Source of the DNA: Candidatus Nitrosocosmicus sp.
Lineage (GTDB): Archaea > Thermoproteota > Nitrososphaeria > Nitrososphaerales > Nitrososphaeraceae
Reading direction: 5' to 3'
Assembly: GCA_030452275.1 (NCBI GenBank)
Contig: JAKDMR010000119.1
Span: forward strand, 1-6,595
Length of the DNA: 6,595 nt
In this document: positions 1-5,658 of the stretch, one piece after another
Layout of the letters: each line of letters starts with the position of its first letter
Position numbering within the stretch: the first letter of the stretch is position 1
Program-made: the position numbers and the translations under genes
Notes under the pieces: generated by a model
What the model saw: only the letters and a program-made list of their open reading frames with translations
The model's database searches: none
Told to the model about the DNA's origin: nothing

Positions 1-2468
1 TGTAAATTATTGTCGATTTCATTTAAATTCGTGTAATTATCTATTTCTTGATTGAAAGGTGAAGTGGCAGTAGTGGCAGTAAAGTCAAACTGCGAAGAAT
101 CTACTATTGGATAGTATATTTTTCGTCGTCCGTCTATTTTTGAATTGATTTCGTCGATGAGTCCATTGTTTTTTAATTCTTGCAGATAGGTTTTATTTAC
201 ATTATCCGTTGTAATGGGTTTGCCTTTGACTTTTTTAAACTGCTCTGCTAATTCGGTGGTTGTCAGCGCTATTCTATCCTCTTCTATTATTTCTCCACTG
301 TTTTTGATGGTACGATCAGGAGAGTCTTTTGATTTGAATTTGGACATAAAAACTTGAGAAAAAAATTCAAGTTTGTGTGTAGGAATGCCTGTAAGATTGT
401 GAGTTAAAGTCAAAACTTGTTCCAAGTCAATTGGAGTTGAGATGGCCAAGTTTTCACTTCCCATTATGAGTTTTGGCCTATTAAACGAGTTTATTTTAGT
501 TACCAATACTAGCAGAGAAAATACTTTGTCAACCATTCGGACATCAGGTCCCTTCTCAGAAGGAAGCGATTCAGAGAGAATTTGCTGGAAGGGAATCCAT
601 ACATTATTATCTTTATTTTTTAAAAGTTCGTTTTTTAATAGAGTCATACAATCCTTCGCAATAGATACCTCTTCGTCTGAAACAATAACTTGGCTTTGAA
701 CTATTGCGGGAAGTCCCTTTCTTTGGCCTATTAGCAGATTAGACTCGCTATACTTTTTCTTTATCATATTTGGAGAGGTAATTAAAAACCTGCTTTGAAT
801 TTCGGGCCACATAGGCCAGTTAGACTCGTCTTTAGCACTGCAAAATATGCATGCAGGCCAGCCCTTTGTAATTGGATGCTTGACTTCTTGACCAGTAGAT
901 TTTGTTTGATAAACGTAAGGATGTTCTATGTATAAAGTATCATGAGATAAAACGGGTTTAAGTATGTCCCATGTTTCTTGATGGGGCGGCTCTAAAAATA
1001 CCAATACTTTGTTAGTGAGGTCTATTAGCACTTTGGAATTGTTGATTATGATTTCTAGCTGTTCTTTTAACTCGCTTTTCTTTTCTTCATTATTTTCGGT
1101 GGCTAATCTTTTCTTTAGCACAAGAACTTTTGGTCCAATTGGATTGTAATCTTCGTCTACTTGAATACCTTTATTTCTTATGATTACACGGGGAGACATA
1201 CTTCCAATCATCCAAATATCTTGATGAGGAAAATATTGTATAACCTCGTTTACCGAATAGGTCTTCCCTTCACTTGTGGAAGCCATTATTCCCAGGTTTA
1301 AGGGATACTTTGTATAGGCACTTAAACCGCAATAGGCTATAAGTCTGATTAGCGAATTTTCTTGTTTAACAGTCATTTGTATTGTTTTTATAATAAACTC
1401 AAAGAAGTTTTTATTTCCGATCTTCTCCAATAGTTTCGCCTCCTCCTGATTAGACTGATCATAGATTCCTGGATTTTCTCTTTTGATATACTTGTTATTT
1501 TCACTATCTACTAAATCCCGATCAAAGTATTTCAGATCTTGGTTCCATATCGTTTCAATTTCCTTATTAGAAAGAGGTTTGGAACATATTTCTTGGTTTA
1601 TCCTAAAGAAAAAATCTTTTAATTGTTGCATCCTTTTAGAGTTTTTGTGATAGTTTAACATAAAAATCCCAAAATCAAAAAGTGTTTCGTTTCTTGATCC
1701 TTCCTGAATTTTATGCAAATCAAATTCTTTGTTGATTTCAAGCTCTTTTGCAATCTTCTTTAGATAATCATCTAGATTTGAATTGAAGTTATCAGAGTAA
1801 CATGAATTAATGTCGTTGTATCTTTCATAAAATTTGTCAACTATTGTTTCCAATTCTATCGATTGATTTTTGTTAAGTGAAAGTAGATTATCAATACCTT
1901 TTATTAGGTACGGAAAACCATCTTTATGAACAGACGGTGTTACGGTGACCAGAGTGGTGGAATCAGATTTTATTTCTATAGCAGGAATATTTTCATCCTC
2001 AGTATTACTATTATTGTCCTTAACCGATCTGTTTATTCTTCCTCTTTTCTTCAGTTGAATTTCTGTAACAAAGTAAATATGTGCTTTAGTGTTTATTGCA
2101 TCTGAATGCTGTTCTACTATAGTTAATTGTGATAACTCTATTAATGAATTTGCATGAAACAAGGGGGATGTAATCGCAAGAAATTCCTTGATTGCGCTTT
2201 CATTATCTAGATCAATACAATTTAAGTATCTTCCTTGATTCCCTCCTCTGTTAATCTCGCCAGTAATGATGGCAATACCTGAATCATACATTCCACTTTT
2301 TCTCCATACTTCATGCATTTCCAAAGCAACTGGTTTGTTTTGCCATCTCTTCCATTTTACTAATGGTGTTTTTGTTTTTGAATAAAATGGAATTACATTT
2401 ACTCCAATCTTATTGTACCAAAAGTTGCAGAATTCTCTGATATGTGGAATATCATGTGGAACTGTCAT
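1..2468 (-). CDS. Primase-polymerase / P-loop ATPase replication protein (C-terminus off the left edge)
   Basis: The frame stays open for 822 codons from the ATG at 2468 to the window edge. The N-terminal ~230 residues resemble the archaeo-eukaryotic primase (prim-pol) fold: an IDLD motif with Asp86 and Asp88 as likely metal ligands, a conserved-looking AHIYF segment (129-133), and a PSVHKDGFPY stretch (178-187) typical of bifunctional primase/polymerases. A second module has a Walker A motif ASTSEGKT (396-403), a Walker B-like VLVFLEPP (488-495) and a possible arginine finger in QSRFLITSP (Arg560). A winged-helix-like segment lies near 736-788. This order (primase, helicase-type ATPase, DNA-binding wing) fits the replication initiator of an archaeal plasmid or integrated element, acting at its origin. 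The start is backed by a GAGG box seven bases upstream (spacer GTTTTTGCC begins with its last pairing base) and by an ATGA overlap with the preceding small gene. The family is recognised from motifs only; the helicase class is uncertain. Confidence 0.8.
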   Translation of the reverse strand, partial: MTVPHDIPHIREFCNFWYNKIGVNVIPFYSKTKTPLVKWKRWQNKPVALEMHEVWRKSGMYDSGIAIITGEINRGGNQGRYLNCIDLDNESAIKEFLAITSPLFHANSLIELSQLTIVEQHSDAINTKAHIYFVTEIQLKKRGRINRSVKDNNSNTEDENIPAIEIKSDSTTLVTVTPSVHKDGFPYLIKGIDNLLSLNKNQSIELETIVDKFYERYNDINSCYSDNFNSNLDDYLKKIAKELEINKEFDLHKIQEGSRNETLFDFGIFMLNYHKNSKRMQQLKDFFFRINQEICSKPLSNKEIETIWNQDLKYFDRDLVDSENNKYIKRENPGIYDQSNQEEAKLLEKIGNKNFFEFIIKTIQMTVKQENSLIRLIAYCGLSAYTKYPLNLGIMASTSEGKTYSVNEVIQYFPHQDIWMIGSMSPRVIIRNKGIQVDEDYNPIGPKVLVLKKRLATENNEEKKSELKEQLEIIINNSKVLIDLTNKVLVFLEPPHQETWDILKPVLSHDTLYIEHPYVYQTKSTGQEVKHPITKGWPACIFCSAKDESNWPMWPEIQSRFLITSPNMIKKKYSESNLLIGQRKGLPAIVQSQVIVSDEEVSIAKDCMTLLKNELLKNKDNNVWIPFQQILSESLPSEKGPDVRMVDKVFSLLVLVTKINSFNRPKLIMGSENLAISTPIDLEQVLTLTHNLTGIPTHKLEFFSQVFMSKFKSKDSPDRTIKNSGEIIEEDRIALTTTELAEQFKKVKGKPITTDNVNKTYLQELKNNGLIDEINSKIDGRRKIYYPIVDSSQFDFTATTATSPFNQEIDNYTNLNEIDNNL
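63..80. repeat. Perfect tandem 9-bp repeat inside the replication gene
   Basis: The unit AGTGGCAGT occurs twice in direct succession. In the coding frame of the large leftward gene it encodes Thr-Ala-Thr twice, in what looks like a low-complexity linker after the winged helix. It is probably a small in-frame slippage duplication with no separate function. Confidence 0.7.
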
Positions 2469-2647
2469 GGCAAAAACCTCGGACAATCACAGTCATATAT
2501 TAAACATGGTGAACCACTCTCATTTAAGATATCATTTTGATGATCACGTGATTCGTGACCACATGAGCATATGTATTCAAGAACATAATCAAAGGAAAGA
2601 TTATTTCTATTTTCAGAAACTTGCCTTACCTGAATTTTTTTACACAT
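2465..2647 (-). CDS. Small Cys/His-rich protein, putative zinc-binding
   Basis: This 60-residue protein (from the ATG at 2647) has a C-S-C-G-H motif (Cys27, Cys29, His31), His36, and a C-terminal cluster Cys48, Cys53, Cys55 ending CDCPRFLP. The spacing CxCGHxxxxH...Cx4CxC looks like a compact metal-binding knuckle, of a type I associate with short thaumarchaeal proteins of unknown function. A GTG at 2656 would add three residues; neither start has a clear ribosome-binding site. Its 5' end overlaps the preceding small gene by 22 bases, and its stop overlaps the primase-polymerase start (ATGA), so it is probably translated with both. The conserved-looking ligands and the coupling favour a real gene. 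The function is unknown; a DNA- or protein-binding accessory to replication is a guess from position. Confidence 0.68.
   Translation of the reverse strand: MCKKIQVRQVSENRNNLSFDYVLEYICSCGHESRDHQNDILNESGSPCLIYDCDCPRFLP
2477..2480 (-). promoter_or_regulatory. Shine-Dalgarno-like site for the primase-polymerase gene
   Basis: GAGG, followed by T, lies shortly before the ATG at 2468 and within the end of the upstream small gene. With the ATGA stop/start overlap it suggests translational coupling, and it fixes the start of the replication protein. Confidence 0.5.
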
Positions 2648-2781
2648 ATCGAACACAGATCGAGAATGATATTTCCGAAAATTCCTGCATCTACACTAAT
2701 CTTCTCTGTAGCCTTATTGTTACAGCCATATCCAAAACAGATTCCTTTATTAGGTTCTCTAACTAAACTTCTGTTGTTCAT
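2626..2781 (-). CDS. Small putative zinc-ribbon protein
   Basis: From the ATG at 2781 this is a 51-residue protein with two cysteine pairs, Cys15-x4-Cys20 and Cys43-x2-Cys46 (CSIC), separated by a predicted beta-rich stretch with AGIFGNIIL. That pattern fits a minimal zinc ribbon seen in short archaeal proteins. A longer reading from a TTG at 2847 adds 22 residues, but would run 50 bases into the preceding gene. The ATG start is preferred: it begins 16 bases after the upstream stop and has AGGAG at 2795-2799, although the 13-base spacer is long. It overlaps the next gene by 22 bases. No specific function can be assigned. Confidence 0.66.
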   Translation of the reverse strand: MNNRSLVREPNKGICFGYGCNNKATEKISVDAGIFGNIILDLCSICVKKFR

Positions 2782-2794
2782 AGGTTGTAGTAAT

Positions 2795-2799
2795 CTCCT
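2795..2799 (-). promoter_or_regulatory. AGGAG ribosome-binding site of the zinc-ribbon gene
   Basis: AGGAG overlaps the stop codon region of the ribbon-helix-helix gene and lies 13 bases before the ATG at 2781. The spacing is longer than optimal, but the site is the best argument for that start over the upstream TTG. Confidence 0.35.
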
Positions 2800-2980
2800 A
2801 TTGATCTCTATGTTTGCTTGAATCTGGGTATCCAGCCTCTCCTTCAAGCAATCTAGCTCTGTTTTTTATGTTGATGAGCTCTCGAATTATTTGATCATAC
2901 GTCTGTTCTTTTCTTCCAATTTTAGATAACAGTAATCTGGTCTCTTTGGTTACTAATATAGTAGACTTGTAGTCACTCAT
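2798..2980 (-). CDS. Ribbon-helix-helix-like small DNA-binding protein
   Basis: This 60-residue protein from the ATG at 2980 has the outline of a short ribbon-helix-helix/VapB-like protein: a strand KSTILVTKET (5-14), a helix around LLLSKIGR (16-23), then QTYDQIIRELINIKNR (26-41). Such proteins dimerise, insert the strand pair into the DNA major groove and often repress their own operon. It is the first gene of the leftward set that leads to the replication protein, so copy-number or operon control is plausible. A GTG at 2998 would add six residues. No toxin-like partner such as a PIN protein is seen next to it, so an antitoxin role is not supported here. The C-terminal ~20 residues are polar and probably disordered. 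Confidence 0.72.
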   Translation of the reverse strand: MSDYKSTILVTKETRLLLSKIGRKEQTYDQIIRELINIKNRARLLEGEAGYPDSSKHRDQ

Positions 2981-3015
2981 GACATAATATATGAACACAT
3001 AAGAGATATGTACAA

Positions 3016-3023
3016 CTATATAG
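3016..3023. promoter_or_regulatory. Palindromic TATA-like box in the divergent intergenic region
   Basis: CTATATAG is a perfect 8-bp palindrome between two divergent genes. Read leftward, its centre lies about 40 bases before the ATG at 2980, giving a predicted transcript start near 2993 and a short leader. For the rightward gene (start 3037) it is too close for a normal TATA box; an AT-rich stretch near 2984-2993 fits better. Promoter or operator use is inferred from position only. Confidence 0.35.
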
Positions 3024-3036
3024 ATTGGTATACTGA

Positions 3037-4107
3037 TTGGTTAGTGAAGAAAGAATTAGACAAGTTGAAGAGTTTATAGAAAGAAATCCTGGTTTACACA
3101 AAGAACTCATAGTAGAGGCTATGGCAGATTATTCATCGAGAACCGTTGTATATGATATCATAAAGGAGTTGATAAACACTGGAAGAATCATAGAAAAAAG
3201 AGAGAATCGACGAGAAATACTGTATTTTTCGAATGATAAAAGCGAATATATCATAATCAAAAGACAAATAGATGTTTTTAAGAAAAGTTTTTTTGAATTA
3301 ATTCAAAAATCGTTTGATCATCCGCTTGTTGCAAATACTTCAGAAACTTTAACTAGCACAATTGACCATAACGATAAAGTCAAGACAAGCGAAAATTTGC
3401 AAATATTAAAATCGATGCCATATGAATATCTTGTTGCAGAAGAGGTATACAAAGTAATCAGATTAGCCATATACAAAATTGAGTATCTTTATTCCAATTT
3501 ATATAATTCTCTCTATCAACCTTCTATTTACAAATACACATTTGACAAAGCAATAATCAAGTCAGAAGAAATAAAACAAATCGCAAAGGAAATTAATGCA
3601 GTAACAACAAAGATGAAACCTGTAATCGATAGTTACTATACGGTAGTTAAATCATCTATTTATTCTCGCACACATTTTTGGTTCATTTATATTTTTTTAG
3701 TGTTTGTACACCTCATTAATTTGAGAAGTGTAACAATATGGCCAAATATTGTAAAAGAAATGAAGGACCAAAGTGAGTCTTTGAACATTCTAAATAAATT
3801 GGCTTATGATGAGATACTTGAGATTAATTCTGCGATAATAAAGTCTTTCTCCGGCAGTGGAAATCTTTTTTCTGGCATACAGGAAACTATGAGAAGTATC
3901 CCCAGTACATATCAATTTGTTGAAAAGCAGTCCATAATGCAAATGGCTTGTGACTTTAAGTCTATTAATTTGGATAAGGAAATCGAATCAGTTATGGAAT
4001 CTCTTAGGAAGATAAGCGATGACGATAAAAATATCACATCATTAGAGTTTTATTTACAAAAAATTAATGAGTTTTGTACAGAAGTACTGGATTCAAAGGA
4101 TTTCTGA
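3037..4107 (+). CDS. Winged-helix protein with a possible membrane segment, function unknown
   Basis: This is a 356-residue protein. Residues 1-65 look like a winged helix-turn-helix: VSEERIRQVEEFIERN, then HKELIVEAM, then the likely recognition helix RTVVYDIIKELINTG, then a wing ending REILYFS. The rest is mostly helical, Lys/Ser/Ile-rich and without motifs I recognise. A strongly hydrophobic run, WFIYIFLVFVHLINL (about 215-230), could be one membrane span or a buried helix. The start is TTG at 3037: an in-frame TGA lies directly upstream at 3034, and the next ATG (residue 29) would cut off the winged helix. The gene is divergent from the replication set and convergent with the integrase, with only five bases between the stops. 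It could be a transcription regulator or a membrane-tethered DNA-binding protein of the element; neither is demonstrated. Confidence 0.8.
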   Translation: MVSEERIRQVEEFIERNPGLHKELIVEAMADYSSRTVVYDIIKELINTGRIIEKRENRREILYFSNDKSEYIIIKRQIDVFKKSFFELIQKSFDHPLVANTSETLTSTIDHNDKVKTSENLQILKSMPYEYLVAEEVYKVIRLAIYKIEYLYSNLYNSLYQPSIYKYTFDKAIIKSEEIKQIAKEINAVTTKMKPVIDSYYTVVKSSIYSRTHFWFIYIFLVFVHLINLRSVTIWPNIVKEMKDQSESLNILNKLAYDEILEINSAIIKSFSGSGNLFSGIQETMRSIPSTYQFVEKQSIMQMACDFKSINLDKEIESVMESLRKISDDDKNITSLEFYLQKINEFCTEVLDSKDF

Positions 4108-4112
4108 TAGAT

Positions 4113-4637
4113 CTAAAGGTTTTTCAGTATATCTGGTTTTACATTAGCTAATGCTGGATTTTCTTGAATAAGCATGAAGATCTTGTTCATCCCTTCTTTT
4201 AATAATTTCACATTATCCTCTAATCCCTTTATTTGATCTTCTTTTTCTTGAAGCTTTCCCTTAATTATATATTCATTGTTCTGATTATCCTCCCTTAGTT
4301 TGTAAATTTCGTTCTTTAAAGTAACTCCATCCGAATTTATTGTAAGTAGATCGACAGCCTTAAGATAGTCATTTGAGACTTCTTTTTCTGTGGGTCTATA
4401 ATAGCAATCAGATAAACCAATATTATGACCCATGGTTATCTCTACATTAATAGGCCGCATTACTTGCTCTGCCCTTGATTTGTAGAATTTTCTAAAACCG
4501 TGTGCTGCTTTAAATTCATGTCTTTTTGTTCCTTCTTTAAGCTTAATTCGTATACCTTGATCCCATAATGCCCGTTCTAGCATCCTCTTTATTCCAGTGT
4601 TCTTAATTTTCTTGGGAACGGTCGCTAGTCCCCCCAC
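4113..4637 (-). CDS. Tyrosine recombinase (integrase), C-terminal part in a shifted frame
   Basis: This frame carries the C-terminal half of the catalytic domain and continues the upstream integrase frame after a one-base shift. Visible active-site residues are the HGFR box (His and Arg of HxxR), then GHNIGLSDCYY, with the third His/Trp-position His and the nucleophile at one of two adjacent tyrosines, followed by RP. In a repaired 431-residue protein these are about His303, Arg306, His328 and Tyr336/337. Downstream, LKNEIYKLRED to KLLKEGMNKIF is a predicted coiled coil, as in thaumarchaeal integrases of tRNA-integrated elements. The GTG at 4637 is only the first possible start in this frame; there is no promoter or ribosome-binding site, so separate translation is doubtful. 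The 3' end faces the winged-helix gene with a five-base gap. Confidence 0.8.
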   Translation of the reverse strand: MGGLATVPKKIKNTGIKRMLERALWDQGIRIKLKEGTKRHEFKAAHGFRKFYKSRAEQVMRPINVEITMGHNIGLSDCYYRPTEKEVSNDYLKAVDLLTINSDGVTLKNEIYKLREDNQNNEYIIKGKLQEKEDQIKGLEDNVKLLKEGMNKIFMLIQENPALANVKPDILKNL

Positions 4638-5407
4638 CTAGCACCATAACTTACATTTGTTGTTTGCCACAAGTCCCTCATTAACCAGCTTTCCCCATTT
4701 ATGTTCTCTCCATAAGAAGTACGAAACTCCATCCAATCTTTTAATGCTTTATACGCTTCAGGAGTAATAAAAGAATAATATTCTTCAACATCACCTTCAT
4801 AGACTTTTAGTTTGGCCGCTACCGTTTCATCATCATGATTTACGATAGGAATTACATGTTTCCACTTTAGATAATCCCAAGCACCCAACCGTATTCCAGA
4901 TGATACCATGGTATAAACAACAGGTTTTATCCTTCTATCTGGATATTCAACAAGTTTCTGAATTTCTTCCAGTGTAGGAGCTCTATCATTTGCGGCCTGT
5001 ATTGCTCTGGGAAGGCCTTTCATTAGTTTCTTCCAGGGAATATTTAAGTCACAAGAATCACAGAATAATTTTATTGCTTTTATGAAGTTCCGTAATGTAG
5101 ATGCAGTTATTTCTCCCTTTTGTACTCGTTCTTTTTGAAAATGCAAAAATGTAATTACTTGTTCAATAGCCCAATTAGTATCATTTTTTCCATTAGCATA
5201 AAAATTATTGCATCTTACTTCCATATTGTTGTTATTTTCCATGTCAAAATTAATATGATTTAAGAAATGTCTGAGTCTTCTTTCATAGTACTTTCTTGTA
5301 ACTTCAGATCTAATCGAAAATACAAACATCTTGTAAGCATTTGATAAGTAATAATTGTTAATGTCGCTTCCTATCAAAGATTTTATTTCGCTGGTGGTGC
5401 CTGACAT
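4625..5407 (-). CDS. Tyrosine recombinase (integrase), N-terminal part, ends at a frameshift
   Basis: This is a 260-residue fragment with the N-terminal core-binding domain (about 20-130, helices such as SIRSEVTRKYYERRLRHFL) and the first part of the catalytic domain. The latter has TLEEIQKLVEYP, the first catalytic arginine in SSGIRLGAWDY (Arg173), and a candidate beta-hairpin lysine in KVYEGD (Lys201). It stops at TAG just after ARWGD. The C-terminal catalytic residues follow in the other frame, so the whole gene is 4113-5407. The start ATG at 5407 gives a normal N-terminus 50 bases from the tRNA; the frame is open further upstream, but that would translate the tRNA. The enzyme would cut and join DNA at the att site in tRNA-Pro. 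As written it is a disrupted gene unless translation shifts frame or the base call is wrong. Confidence 0.82.
   Translation of the reverse strand: MSGTTSEIKSLIGSDINNYYLSNAYKMFVFSIRSEVTRKYYERRLRHFLNHINFDMENNNNMEVRCNNFYANGKNDTNWAIEQVITFLHFQKERVQKGEITASTLRNFIKAIKLFCDSCDLNIPWKKLMKGLPRAIQAANDRAPTLEEIQKLVEYPDRRIKPVVYTMVSSGIRLGAWDYLKWKHVIPIVNHDDETVAAKLKVYEGDVEEYYSFITPEAYKALKDWMEFRTSYGENINGESWLMRDLWQTTNVSYGARWGD
4630..4635 (-). other. Six-G run where the integrase frame breaks
   Basis: On the coding strand the sequence is TGG GGG GAC TAG, which stops at once. With seven G it reads TGG GGG GGA CTA GCG and enters the C-terminal frame exactly where homology resumes. The break is therefore a missing G, a -1 ribosomal or transcriptional slip, or a homopolymer sequencing error. 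Confidence 0.85.
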
Positions 5408-5432
5408 CAATTTATCATATAGAAAGCGGTGC

Positions 5433-5440
5433 CTATTAAA
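5433..5440 (-). promoter_or_regulatory. Possible TATA box of the integrase
   Basis: TTTAATAG lies in the 49-base gap between tRNA and integrase, with its centre about 30 bases before the ATG at 5407. That spacing would give a leaderless or nearly leaderless transcript, which is common in these archaea. It is a weak match in AT-rich DNA; readthrough from the tRNA is an alternative. Confidence 0.3.
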
Positions 5441-5456
5441 GCGACAATATTGAAGT

Positions 5457-5499
5457 GGGGCCAGAGGGATTCGAACCCTCGACCGCCAGCGCCCCGGGC
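5457..5499. other. Probable att end of the integrated element (3' exon of tRNA-Pro)
   Basis: Integrases of this family usually recombine within the 3' half of a tRNA gene and leave a copy of that half at the far end of the element. Here the integrase begins directly beyond the tRNA 3' end. No second copy of this 43-bp stretch is visible elsewhere in the window, so the exact core and the opposite att site cannot be defined. Confidence 0.4.
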
Positions 5500-5516
5500 T
5501 TATACCCAAAATTGGA
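5500..5516 (-). other. tRNA intron at position 29/30, with bulge-helix-bulge motif
   Basis: The exon-intron junctions read CA^T and AA^G. The exon ATAC (bases 24-27 of the tRNA) pairs perfectly with the intron GTAT to give a 4-bp central helix; each splice site lies in a 3-nt bulge; and CCA/TGG inside the intron forms the inner helix. GG/CC supports the outer helix. This matches the substrate of the archaeal splicing endonuclease. Because A flanks both ends, the boundaries could shift by one base without changing the product. Confidence 0.85.
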
Positions 5517-5567
5517 TGGTATCCTGCCAAGCTAGACGATAGCCCCTTGTTTATTAAAAATAAACCT

Positions 5568-5579
5568 CTTATTTTTAAA
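5568..5579 (-). promoter_or_regulatory. Probable TATA box of the tRNA-Pro gene
   Basis: TTTAAAAATAAG, read on the tRNA strand, is centred about 27 bases before the tRNA 5' end. This is the spacing expected for an archaeal TATA box with transcription starting at or just before the tRNA. Confidence 0.45.
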
Positions 5580-5620
5580 CCTAAGTATACAACTAATTGC
5601 AGAGAAATTCTAAAGATACA

Positions 5621-5630
5621 TTTTAATAAT
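5621..5630 (+). promoter_or_regulatory. Possible TATA box of the siroheme decarboxylase gene
   Basis: TTTTAATAAT is centred about 33 bases before the ATG at 5659, consistent with a short leader. It is too close to the alternative ATG at 5638 and so favours the later start. The whole region is AT-rich, so the call is weak. Confidence 0.35.
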
Positions 5631-5658
5631 TAGTTAAATGCTTTATAGCATATCATTT

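Larger units (their letters stand above)
5457..5546 (-). tRNA. tRNA-Pro(GGG) with a 17-nt intron
   Basis: The acceptor stem GGGGCTA/TGGCCCC, the D arm GTCT...GGAT and the T arm GAGGG-TTCGAAT-CCCTC are all intact. The raw gene is 90 nt and cannot form an anticodon stem as it stands. Removing 17 nt leaves 73 nt and restores a perfect stem CCAGC/GCTGG around the loop CCGGGGC, so the anticodon is GGG (proline). A discriminator A follows at 5456; CCA is not encoded. One oddity is C at position 33, where U is nearly invariant. The integrase gene starts about 50 bases past the 3' end, so this tRNA is the probable insertion site, with its 3' end likely supplied by the element. Confidence 0.92.

Noticed and set aside
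442..699. An 85-codon rightward open frame
   Set aside because: It lies antisense within the large primase-polymerase gene, which has a continuous frame with recognisable domains; this frame has no motif or start signal.
2544..2551. TCACGTGA palindrome
   Set aside because: It lies inside the Cys/His-rich small gene and is explained by its codons; no promoter context is nearby.
2413..2821. Two overlapping rightward open frames of 117 and 66 codons
   Set aside because: Both are antisense to the small zinc-binding genes, whose cysteine patterns and coupled overlaps make them the better coding reading.
3008..3079. A short rightward frame from ATG at 3008 (MYNYIDWYTDW...)
   Set aside because: It has only 23 codons, lies out of frame with the winged-helix gene and overlaps its start; nothing supports translation.
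1..5456. Second att copy, CRISPR array, insertion sequence or rRNA
   Set aside because: No second copy of the tRNA 3' exon, no regularly spaced repeats, no transposase or terminal inverted repeats, and no rRNA-like sequence were seen.
5493..5512. A canonical 37/38 intron giving anticodon TGG or TTT
   Set aside because: These readings leave mismatches in the anticodon stem or extra bases after the D arm. The 29/30 excision gives a perfect stem and a proper bulge-helix-bulge.
5408..5530. N-terminal extension of the integrase by 41 residues
   Set aside because: It would translate most of the tRNA gene. The ATG at 5407 gives a normal N-terminus and has a possible promoter at the right distance.
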